From Lampris incognitus (lineage: Eukaryota; Chordata; Actinopteri; Lampriformes; Lampridae): a stretch of DNA of 64,000 bases. The position numbers were made by a program, and so were the translations under genes. This document shows positions 10,960-21,082 of this stretch, in pieces. Location: NCBI RefSeq assembly GCF_029633865.1, contig NC_079213.1:86577793-86641792 (forward strand). The letters run 5' to 3'. The notes under the pieces were generated by a model. That model did no database searches. It had not been told where the DNA came from and saw only the letters and a list, made by a program, of their open reading frames with translations. Numbering within the stretch: the stretch's first letter is position 1; every line of letters begins with the position of its first letter.

Positions 10960-12874
10960 ATGAAGTTCCAGGCTCTGTTCTTTCTCCTGCTTTTGACCTG
11001 CATGTACCTGAGTGTGGCGCAAGGTAGGTAGACCAGCTCAGACCTGTTGTTCACGCAACACAATTGTGTAGTTGGAACAAAATGGACTTGCATAAAATGA
11101 CACTAAATGAAACTGTGCATGCCTTTAGAAAAGGTAGGTTGTCCAAGTTGCATTTACAGATTTCTTTAAGGGACTGGGGGTCTGCACCAACCAGAATGGG
11201 TGGAAATGTATGGTATAAATGTGTTGTTTACCGTCATGAAATTCAAAGAAATTTGTAATTTCTCATTGATTGTATCTGCAGATACATTAACAAACAGAGA
11301 TTTGGCTGCAGTATGTATGTGATCATGCAGTGCACATTACTTTTATGTTTCTCCTAACTCCCTTCTACCGAGCTGCTCCAAACTGCTCCAAACACTTACA
11401 GCAATGTATAAAATCCACCTCGACTTTCTCATTCCTTCTGATTAGCTGTGCAAAAGCGATCTGATTATTGCTATACGATTAAGCAAATGGAAAAATCCAA
11501 TTGTCAGAGAGCAAAATAGCAGTTCTTTTTTTAGTCATTTGATGTCACTTGAGCTCCATATTTACACACGCATTTCTCTGCAGGCAGTGTAATGTACATC
11601 TCTAAAGCGTTCAGAAACGGTGATTAGTGAGATAGTCTTTAGTAGATGTCGGTCTCACAGGTAACTGCGATTGGCTCGGTTAATAATATACACTCCTTAT
11701 TGATCTGTCAACATGCCTTTGTTAAGCTGTTTGTATAAGGCAGCTGAGTTGCTGCTTTGTGCATCTACTTTTGGGTACACACCACTTGTACCCAGATACA
11801 GGTAGTCTCACATACCAACATACCAAACTACTGCAGCCCTACATGCTTAGACACTAAGTGGTTTGTTTCCTATCACAGAACATTGTTTTTAGATCCCTTG
11901 AGTTGTTCGTGTTGAGCTTCCCACCAGGTGAAATTACTTAAATGTCCAAAACTGACTTGGAGAACAAAAAAAAAAAAGACTTGAATTTAAAGCCTTCATT
12001 GCTTCTTTCTATGTAAGTACTTTGGTTGCTATTACTAAATATGTTCTTTTCTTTTATAAACGCCCAAGTAGTCTTATGAATTACAAATATTTTATATCAG
12101 GAGACAGTTGTAAAATCATGTTTACTGTGCAAAAAAAATGGTTGGGATTTATTGCAATATGTTGTGTTTCACTGACTATGATGTAAAAACCAGACAAAGA
12201 GCAAACAAGTAAAAAGATGCTTATTTTTCATTTTGAGGTCGATTTGAAGATGCAAAAGTAAAGCCTTTGTACCCTTGTGTCTCCCTCCAGGTTCCTATGG
12301 CAATTGCTGCCTGGGCTACGTCAGGGGTCTAACGAAGAGCGCGAAAAAAAAAATTGAGAATTACAGGATGCAGGAAACAGATGGCGATTGCAACATCAGG
12401 GCTGTTGTGTGAGTAGAACAATCATCATTTCCTTCACCTTGTGGGCACTTTTGCTTTCTCATGGGCCTTTTTGAAGATTTAATTTTCCTTCAAACAACAA
12501 CTGCACTGCTGCCAGTATAACCATTTGGCATCGACACATGGAAAAATAAATCACCTGTTTACTTGTGTTTGAAACGTGTTTGAAGGGTTTAGCGAACGTA
12601 ACCTAATGTCTGAAGTAGCAGAATAAACTTCCCATGATCGTATTACCCTGCGCTCATGGGCTGTAAGGCAAAGATCAGGACGAACCCGTCTGTGAAGTCT
12701 GATACTGTCTGTGAAGCCTGGTGAAGTGTACCTTAAACAATGATTTTAACGTCTGGCAGGTTTTACATGAAAAAGAAGCCTACTCATGTCAGACAGCGGA
12801 CCATCTGTGCCAATCCTGGGCACGACTGGGTGCAAACACTGATGAGAACGGTGGCCAGGAGAGAGGCCAATTAG
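10960..12874 (+). CDS. CC chemokine, CCL25-like (three coding exons)
   Basis: Coding exons are 10960-11023, 12291-12408 and 12760-12874, all with GT-AG borders and compatible phases (1, then 2), giving 98 residues. Residues 1-20 are a hydrophobic signal peptide ([16 protein letters not shown]). The mature part starts near [10 protein letters not shown], with adjacent cysteines, and has the third and fourth cysteines in [12 protein letters not shown] and RTICANPG, the four-cysteine pattern of CC chemokines. The segment [11 protein letters not shown] with a basic stretch before the fourth cysteine resembles CCL25 more than CCL19/21, but the subgroup is tentative. The protein should be secreted and signal through a G-protein-coupled chemokine receptor on leukocytes. 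The chosen ATG gives the signal peptide and a good context. The intron between exons 1 and 2 is 1.27 kb. A (CA)n tract begins two bases after the stop codon, so the 3' UTR is repeat-rich. Confidence 0.88.

Positions 12875-12875
<1 letters not shown>

Positions 12876-12940
<65 letters not shown>
12876..12940. repeat. (AC)n microsatellite
   Basis: About 65 bp, starting directly after the chemokine stop codon and so inside its likely 3' UTR. Confidence 0.97.
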
Positions 12941-12942
<2 letters not shown>

Positions 12943-12998
12943 TCCACCTAACCCAGTGCGTCATTAACAAGCATTATGTCCATGTCCATGTCTTCCAC

Positions 12999-13000
<2 letters not shown>

Positions 13001-13039
<39 letters not shown>

Positions 13040-13153
13040 CTTGTGTAAATGTTGATTATAAATATAAATAAATAAATAAATAAATAAATAATAAACAGAA
13101 AACATGAAAGAATAGTAATAATAATAATAATAATAATAAAAATAATAATAATG
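13001..13153. repeat. (ATA)n / (AATA)n simple repeats
   Basis: Three adjoining AT-rich tracts: ATA units at 13001-13037, AAAT units at 13060-13090 and ATA units at 13112-13153. Confidence 0.95.
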
Positions 13154-13292
13154 CATTTTATTTACTTAAAGGCACCTTTCATGACACTCAAGGTCACTAC
13201 ATCAAATACAATAAAAACATTAGTGCAATCAACAATAAAACACACAATAAGCAATAGAGTATACATCAGCAGGAGTTGAAAAAATATGAATT

Positions 13293-13737
13293 TGGGGCAT
13301 CGAGGTAGTGTGGCAGTCTATACCACTGGCTGCCAAAACGGGGCTCGCCCGTTTGAATCCCCGTGTTACCTCCAACTCGGTCGGGTGTCCCTACAGACAC
13401 AATTGGCTGTGTCTGTGGGTGGGAAGCCGGATGTGGGTGTGTGTCCTGGTTGCTGCACTAGCGCCTCCTCTGGTCGGTTGGGGCGCCTGTTCAGGGAGGA
13501 GTGGGAACTGGGGGGAATAGCGTGATCCTCCCACGCGCTACATCCCCCTTGCAAAACTCCTCACTGTCCTGGCAACTCCACATGTATCGGAGGAGACATG
13601 TGGTAGTTTGCAGCCCTCCCCGGATCGGCAGAGGGGGTGGAGCAGGGACCGGGATGGCTCGGAATAGTGAGGTAATTGACCAGATACAACTGGGGAGAAA
13701 AACGGGGAAAAAGCCATAAAAAGAAAAAAGAAGAAGA
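13293..13737 (+). mobile_element. tRNA-derived SINE, long copy (family A)
   Basis: Same family as the copy at 9421-9895: tRNA-like head with GTTTGAATCC at about 13353, shared body, and an A-rich end (AAAAAGAAGAAG). It is slightly shorter in the middle than the 9.4 kb copy. Confidence 0.85.
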
Positions 13738-13760
13738 TCAATTTGATACTATTAAAGGTG

Positions 13761-16700
13761 GGCTATTACTACTACTACTACTTTCGGCTGCTCCCGTTAG
13801 GGGTCGCCACAGTGGATCATCCGTTTCCATTTCTTCCTGTCTTCTGTGTCTTCCTCTGTCACACCAGCCACCTGCATGTCTTCCCTCACCACATCCATAA
13901 ACCTCCTCTTTGGCCTTCCTCTTCTCCTCTTCCCTGGCAGCTCCATATTCAGCATCCTTCTCCCAATATACTCAGCATCTCTCCTCCACACATGTCCAAG
14001 CCATCTCAATCTTGCCTCTCTTGCTTTGTCTCCAAACTGTCCAACCTGAGCGGTCCCTCTAATATAATCGTTCCTAATCCTGTCCTTCTTCGTTACTCCC
14101 AGTGAAAATCTTAGCATCTTCAACTCTGCCACCTCCAGCTCCGCCCCCTGTCTTTTCGTCAGTGCCACTGTCTCCAAACCATATAACATAGCTGGTCTCA
14201 CAACCATCTTGTAAACCTTCCCTTTAACTCTTACTGGTACCCTTCTGTCGCAAATCACTCCTGACACACTTCTCCACCCACTCCAACCTGCCTGCACTCT
14301 CTTTTTCACCTCTCTACTGCACTCCCCGTTACTTTGGACAGTTGACCCCAAGTATTTAAACTCAGATGTCTTTGTCACCTCCACTCCTTGCATCCTGACC
14401 ATTCCACTGTCCTCTCTCTCATTCACGCATAGGTATTCTGTCTTGCTCCTACTGACTTTCATTCCTCTTCTCTCCAGTGCATACCTCCACCTCTCCAGGC
14501 TCTCCTCAACCTGCACCCTACTCTCACTACAGATCACAATGTCATCCGCGAACATCAACGTCCATGGAGACTCCTGCCTGATCTTGTCCGTCAACCTGTC
14601 CATCACCATTGCAAACAAGAAAGGGCTCAGAGCCGATCCTTGATGTAATCCCACCTCCACCTTGAACCCATCTGTCATTCCAACCGCACACCTCACCATT
14701 GTCACACTGCCCTCATACGTATCCTGCACCACTCCTACATACTTCTCTGCAACTCCTGACTTCCTCATATAATACCACACCTCCTCTCTCGGCACTCTGT
14801 CATAAACTTTCTCTAAATCTACAAAGACACAATGCAACTCTTTCTGGCCTTCTCTATACTTCTCAATCAACATTCTCAAAGCAAACATCGCATCTGTGGT
14901 GCTCTTTCATGGCATGAACCCATACTGCTGCTCACTGATCATCACCTCTCCTCTTAACCTAGCTTCTATTACTCTTTCCCAAATCTTCATGCTGTGGCTG
15001 ATCAACTTTATACCTCTGTAGTTGTTACAGTTCTGCACATCGCCCTTGTTCTTGAAAATCGGTACCAGTATGCTTCTTCTCCACTCCTCAGGCATCCTCT
15101 CACTTTCCAGGATTGTGTTAAACAATCTAGTTAAAAACTCCACTGCCATCTCTCCTAAACATCTCCATGCCTCCACAGGTATGTCATCAGGACCAACTGC
15201 CTTTCCACTCTTCATCCTCTTCATAGCTGCCCTCACTTCCTCCTTGTTAATCCGCTGAACTTCCTGATTCACTATCCCTACATCATCCAACCTTCTCTCT
15301 CTCTCTCATTTTCTTCATTCATCAGCCCCTCAAAGTACTCCTTCCACCTTCTTAGCACACTCTCCTCGCTTGTCAGCACATTTCCATCTCTATCCTTGAT
15401 TGCCCTAACTTGCTGCACATCCTTTGCAGCTTGGTCCCTCTGTCTAGCCAATCGGTACAAGTCCTTTTCTCCTTCCTTAGTGTCTAATCTGTCATACAAC
15501 TCCCCATACGCCTTTTCCTTTGCCACCTTTCTCTTTGCTTTACGCTGCATCTCCTTGTACTCCTGTCTACTTTCTTCATCTCTCTTACCATCCCACTTCT
15601 TCTTTGCCAACCTTTTCCTCTGTATAATTTGCTGTACTTCCTCATTCCACCACCAAGTCTCCTTGTCTTCCTTCCTCTGTCCTGATGACACACCAAGTAC
15701 CTTCCTAGCTGTCTCCCTCACTATTTCTGCAGTGGTTGTCCAGCCATCTGGCAACTCTTCACTACCACCCAGTGCCTGTCTTAACTCCTGCCTGAACTCC
15801 ACACAACAATCTTCCTTCTTCAACTTCCACCATTTGATCTTTGGCTGTGTCTTCACTCGCTCCCTCTTCTTGGTCTCCAAAGTCATCCTACAGACCACCA
15901 TCCGATGCTGCCTAGCTACGTTCTCCCCTGTCACCACCTTGCAGTCTCCAATCCCTTTTAGATGGCGCCTTCTACATAAGATATAGTCCACCTGTGTGCA
16001 CTTTCCTCCACTCTTGTATGTCACCCTGTGTTCCTCCCTCTTCTTGAAATATGTATTCACCACAGCCATTTCCATCCTTTTCGCAAAATCCACCACCATC
16101 TGTCCTTCCACATTTCTCTTCTTGACTCCATACCTTCCCATCACCTCCTCATCACCTCTGTTCCCTTCACCAACATGTCCATTGAAGTCCGCTCCAATCA
16201 CCACTCTCTCCTCCTTGGGTACCCTCTCCACCATGTTGTCCAACTCACTCCAAAATTCTTCTTTTTCATCCATCTCACACCCAACTTGCGGGGCATATGC
16301 GCTGATAACATTCAGCAATAAACCTTCAATTTCCAGCTTCATACTCATCACTCTGTCTGACACTCTCTTCACCTCCAGCACGCTCTTGACATACTCTTCC
16401 TTCAGAATTACCCCTACCCCATTACTCCTCCCATTCACACCATGGTAGAAGAGTTTGAACCCACCTCTGATACTCCTGGCCTTACTCCCCTTCCACCTGG
16501 TCTCTTGCACACACAGTATGCCTACCTTTCTTCTTTCCATCATGTCAGCCAGCTCTCTCCTTTTACCAGTCATAGTGCCAACATTCAAAGTTCCAACTCT
16601 CACCTCCACATGCCTACCCTTCCTCCTCTCTAGCTGCCTCTGGACATGCTTTCCCCCTCTCCTTCTCCTTCGCCCAACAGTAGCATAGTTTCCACCGACA

Positions 16701-16913
16701 CCCTGCTGGTTAACAGTACCGGTGGCGGTCGTTGGTAACCCGGGCCTCGACCGATCCGGTATGTAAGTCTTATTTATGATCCGCATATTTGATTTGGCAA
16801 AGATTTTACGCTGGATGCCCTTCCTGACGCAACCCTCCCCATTTGTCCGGGCTTGGGACCGGCACTAAGGATGCACTGGCTTGTGCATCCTCAGTGGCTG
16901 GATTATTAAAGGG
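13761..16913 (-). mobile_element. Nearly complete RTE-clade LINE, 12-bp target duplication
   Basis: CTATTAAAGGTG occurs at 13749-13760 and again at 16914-16925, directly flanking the element. The minus-strand 5' end lies near 16913 and the 3' end is a (TAG)n-like tail at 13766-13783. At 3.15 kb with endonuclease and reverse transcriptase, this is close to the usual RTE length. Only two or three disabling lesions are seen, so the insertion looks fairly young. Related fragments lie at 9005-9310 and 33221-34170. Confidence 0.92.
13797..16786 (-). pseudogene. RTE-type endonuclease/reverse transcriptase, lightly broken
   Basis: Read from 16786 downward: a basic N-terminus, then an APE-type endonuclease (VGTLNVGTMTGKRRE, VQETRWKGSKA, ISAYAPQVG, VVIGADFNGHVG), then a linker and reverse transcriptase (WRRSILVPIFKNKGD, NNYRGIKLIS, GLHQGSALSPFLF, catalytic FADDIVIC near 14545) and the C-terminal RWLGHVWRRD region. 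The frame shifts near 15290 in a GA-repeat, and a single TGA at about 14909 interrupts GFMP and KSTTDA. Except for these the roughly 970-residue protein is readable. The family nicks the target and copies its RNA there (target-primed reverse transcription). This copy cannot make the full protein without readthrough and frameshift. Confidence 0.9.
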
Positions 16914-16925
16914 CTATTAAAGGTG

Positions 16926-17540
16926 AGCCGTTAAAGTGAGTATGCTAGTTTAAAAAGGTAGCTTTTACTTTGAATTCTGTAATGGAGTCCAGTAAGCAGA
17001 TGTGATGGGGAATGGAGCTGCAGAGTTTGGGTGAAGCATAGGAGAAAGCTCTGCACCCACTGTACTCAGGTTGATGGCTGCTAGTGCCAATAGACCTGCT
17101 GCTGAAGACCGCAGGGAACGAGATGGAGTGTATGTCTGAAGGAGGTCTGTGAGATAAGTGTAACATAACAGTTTACTTACCTAAGCACTTGACGTTTCAT
17201 TGTAAACATTTTGTCCCGACAGAATGTAAAGAAGACAGAGACAGAAGAAGACGGAAAGCAGAGGATTGGGACACGGGAGGTTGTCTCCATACATCACCTC
17301 TACACAGATGGGTTGGATCTGGATCCTGTTTCAGTGGATTAGCTATCTCCTGGAGCTGACTAATGTTAATCATGTACATAGCTTTCCACAACGATAACAA
17401 ATCATATCCATGTTCATTGCTCTCTATGTTACAAGTGGCATAGCAGTATTAATGTTGAACCCGAGCCTCAGAACTAGTCACTGCTCATTGACATATACAG
17501 CATGCTGGGAATGAGCCACCACTTGGCAGCTTTGTATTGT

Positions 17541-17638
<98 letters not shown>

Positions 17639-18280
17639 TGAGAGAGCGGGGCACAGATTTATGTATGTCCAGCTGTGTGCTTGTGGGATTTATGTTTTTA
17701 ACCATAGAAAAATTTAGATAAATTGAGACATTTTTATACACAAGCTTTCTGTTTTTTTATACCAATGATACCAAGTGTGCTTATCTCTCTATATATCCAA
17801 TAAAGGATCTTTATGAACCATTAGTCTGAGTTTCATTATTATCAATTCATGGGAAGTTTTCAGCACACATCAAGCCAGGGCTCTTCACGGCACTATTCAT
17901 GTTGCTTGGCACAGACACTTGTTCCTGTTCCGTCTAAGACCACCTAGTTTACTTGGCGGGGAACACAAAGAACAGCAGTTGAGTAATTCATGGATGATGC
18001 TTTCTTTTCTCACCATAAAAGATAAATGAGACACAAGGCAGTGTGAGATTATACATCTGTCATGGAGCAGAGAGCCGTGGAATGGACCCTGAGGCTCCTG
18101 CTGCTCTTCTCTCCTGTGATTCAGTCTGTCACAGCAGGGACTTCACCTTCTCCTGCGGCTCTCATAATTACTGCTTGAAAACGGTATGGGTTGAGCAATA
18201 ATCGCAACATGTCAGGTCTGCCTCTGTCCTGTCACTGACATTTCTTTGGTGGCAGAAAGAGAAGTTTACTCTCATTAAAT
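16926..18280. other. No gene seen apart from a microsatellite
   Basis: No supported exon or mobile element apart from the TG/CGTG tract at 17543-17641. Confidence 0.45.
17543..17641. repeat. (TG)n followed by (CGTG)n microsatellite
   Basis: About 32 bp of TG switches to CGTG units for about 66 bp. Pure CG-containing tetranucleotide tracts of this length are less common than plain TG. Confidence 0.97.
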
Positions 18281-18285
18281 GATTT

Positions 18286-18930
18286 ATGTCTCAGCAGGAT
18301 TTGGAAAAACTTGTCCACGCATTTATCTTCAGTCAACTCGACTACTTCAACAGTGTCATGACAGGTCTCTCTAACAAAATCGATAAAACAGCTGCAGCCG
18401 ATTCAGAATGCTTGTGTCCTTACCAAGACCAAAAAAGTGGATCACATCACTCCAGTTCTGAGGTCGTTACACTGGCTTCCTGTCCGTCAAAGAATTGATT
18501 TAAAACTCTGCTCTTGGTTTATAAAGCACTGAATGGTTTAGGGCCAAAATACATTTCTGATCTTCTGCTACACTATGAACCATCCAGACCTCTCAGATCG
18601 TCTGGGGCGGTTCTGCTTTCTGTCCCCAGAGTCAAAATTAAACATGGAGAGGCAGCTTTCAGTTTTTATGCACCACATATCAGGAACAAACTCCCAGAAA
18701 ACTGCAGGTCTGCTGCAACTCTCAGTTCTTTTAAATCAAGGCTGAAGACTTTCCTGTTTGCTGTTTTAAGCTTTTGAGTTTCATCTTGCGCTGCATTGTA
18801 ACTTTTACTTTCTTTTTATTGGTTTTTGAGTTTTTTAGTGTTGCCTTTTGTGTTTTGTGTGGAGCACTTTGAATTGCCTTGTTGTGGAGATGTGCTGTAT
18901 GGATAAATTTGCCTTAGCTTGGTCGGGGGC
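18286..18930 (+). mobile_element. 3' end of a Rex/L2-like LINE
   Basis: Open parts read FIFSQLDYFNSVMTGL, then after a frameshift near 18490 VYKALNGLGPKYISDLL and NKLPENCRSAATLSSFKSRL, the standard end of Jockey-superfamily pol proteins. A 3' tail follows to about 18930. The copy is 5'-truncated and broken. Confidence 0.8.
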
Positions 18931-18959
18931 CCAGATGGGAGTGTTGGCCCTAACATGCA

Positions 18960-19322
18960 TGTCTTCTGATGTCTTTTTAGCTACTATGCAACAAATAGCT
19001 GGAATAAACTTCCAGAAGATTTGAGACTTGCTCCGACACAGACCACTTTTAGATCCATATTGAAAACGTTTATGTCTACCATTGGTTTCTGCCAAACTGC
19101 AAACCTTGCACTTTACTGCAAACCTTGCACTTTACCTTTTGCAAAGTTGTAAACCTCACATTATATTTTGTTTTATTCTTTTATTCTTTAATTTAAATGT
19201 CTTTTTATGAATTAGTTGTTAAATCCTTTTTTGTTGTATGTTTTTTTTAATTTTTTTTATGTGAAGCATATTTAGTCTGCCTTGTGTATAAAATGTGCTA
19301 TATAAATAAAGTTGCCTTGCCT
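18960..19322 (+). mobile_element. Second L2-like LINE tail
   Basis: A decayed frame contains SWNKLPEDLRLAPTQTTFRS and is followed by a tail ending TGTGCTATATAAATAAAGTT, typical of L2-like 3' ends. It is a different subfamily from the neighbouring copy. Confidence 0.65.
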
Positions 19323-20061
19323 CATGGTCAAGGTAGATTATATGTAAGGGCATTTTACATGTTGAAATAAACATGAAATGGTGCAAAACTACAACTGATA
19401 TTTTCAGCTGGGATGGTACAGGGTTTTGGGTTTGTGTACTACTTCGACTATCCATCCATCCACCCATCCATCCATTATCCAAACCACTTATCCTGCGCTC
19501 AACATATTATCCAAAGGAGTTGAATTTTTCTCAACATATTAAACATACATTAAAAAACACATATTAAAAATGCATACATTCATGGTTCTGTCAGGTTTGC
19601 TTTGATAGGGGAGTAGCACTGCTAAAATCCCAAAATGGTAGCATCTATCCTCTGAATGCTCGCCCATAATAGCGCCTTCCGGCCTGTGAGATTTAGTTGC
19701 GTTTTGAGACAAACATTTTGAAATGTCTGGCAGGTTGTCAAAATGGGATGACTAGGAGTGTGACATGTGATAAAAAGCTGGATAAAAGAAGCTGTTATGA
19801 CACAGTAATTGACGGACTCTATCACAATTCCCACAGAGTCACATATAAAGTATGCATTGCTTAACCACTGAGTCTCCCCAGAATAACATTTGGTTCTGAT
19901 TTGCACACAGTTTGGAAGCTATTCACAGGCAAACTAAACCAACTGTACAGCCACCGTAACAGTTAAAAACATGCCTACGCGTTTCAGACATTAGGGCCTT
20001 CATCAGGGTGAGTCAAAATGGCTGCCTTTGGGCTGTTTCTCATACATGTTAAAGATAGGTA
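19323..20061. other. No gene seen
   Basis: Contains a short CCAT repeat at 19448-19476 related to the start of the SINE at 58575. No coding feature is supported. Confidence 0.45.
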
Positions 20062-20337
20062 GAGGCTAGTTCCCATCGATGCAGAGAACGGAAATGGAGT
20101 AGAGAACGGTCAACTGAGCATGCGCGAAATGCCTCTATCATGCCTCCACACGCCCCGCGTAGCATCCAGGCGCTAGGATTCTAGGGGGACCCACCCCTAC
20201 TCTGCGTCTGATTAGCTAACTTTAACCCTAACCCCGCCCTAACCCTAACCTTAACCTACCCAAACAACGGAGGCAACGAGTACTTGCGCATGCTCAGTTG
20301 ACCGTTCTCTGCATCGACGGGAACTAGCCTCTACCGT
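20062..20337. repeat. Inverted-repeat (MITE-like) element
   Basis: The left arm at 20062-20127 (GGTAGAGGCTAGTTCCC, CGATGCAGAGAACGG, TCAACTGAGCATGCGC) is repeated in inverted form at 20285-20337. The left arm carries an extra 18-base partial duplication. The interior holds telomere-like CCCTAACCCTAACC units near 20240. No coding capacity. Part of the interior (CAACGGAGGCAACGAGTACT) recurs at 49611-49630. Confidence 0.7.
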
Positions 20338-20502
20338 TAAGGATACTATGTATCGGAATTGTACAACTGTTGAATTCATACCCCAGACATATAGGGGGCA
20401 GCATATTAACGGAAAGTTGGGGTGAACTGCACACTGTCGACCCGATCCGTACCGGAAACCCGATTTGTTCTAACCTCAACCTCGACCCAACCCTAACCTT
20501 AA

Positions 20503-20788
20503 CTATGCTTACCTTGCGCCTGCGTAAGCCAACAATAACAACATGGCACATGCGTAGAATAAATCGGGTTTCCGATTCGGATCGGGCAGTTACAGTCCCT
20601 CCCAAAGGGACTTCGCCCAAAAGGTTTCCAATGGGAATTTAGACAGAACTGGGCGTTTGCCACAAGGATTTCTAACTCGCCGCTACCCGTGCGAGTAATC
20701 ACATGATCAATATGGACAGGTAAGTAGTCACATGATTAGGTAAAGTCACATGACAGACCATGTGTTAAGCCAAATTAGGTAGAGGAAG

Positions 20789-20830
<42 letters not shown>

Positions 20831-21082
20831 TCAGGGCAAATTTTTTTCAAGAATCTGCACATGAACATGAACAATGTTCAATAAATTAAAAAAAACTATC
20901 AGGGCAAAACAGCGATAAACACCAAAACAAAAGAATATATATATAAAAACATCTCAATATTTTAGTTTTAAATACATTAAAAAAAAACTGCACATGGGGT
21001 TGGGCAAAGTACCCAGATGACCAAATCAGAGACAATTACAGGAAAGAGGAGAAGTCCAGTTCCCCATTTAAACTCAGATTTC
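20503..21082 (+). repeat. Dispersed repeat R, copy 1
   Basis: Highly similar to 28045-28806 in the same orientation, from CTATGCTTACCTTGCGCCTG to TTTAAACTCAGATTTC. It includes an internal (AC)n tract at 20793-20828. There is no open frame of note. It abuts an L1-like LINE on the right. The nature of R is unknown. Confidence 0.75.
20793..20828. repeat. (AC)n microsatellite
   Basis: 36 bp; the equivalent tract in copy 2 of repeat R has grown to about 135 bp. Confidence 0.95.

Noticed and set aside
13797-16786. Plus-strand frames opposite the RTE protein
   Set aside because: They are antisense shadows without domain motifs.
20230-20260. Internal telomere or chromosome end
   Set aside because: Only a few CCCTAA-type units inside a foldback element.
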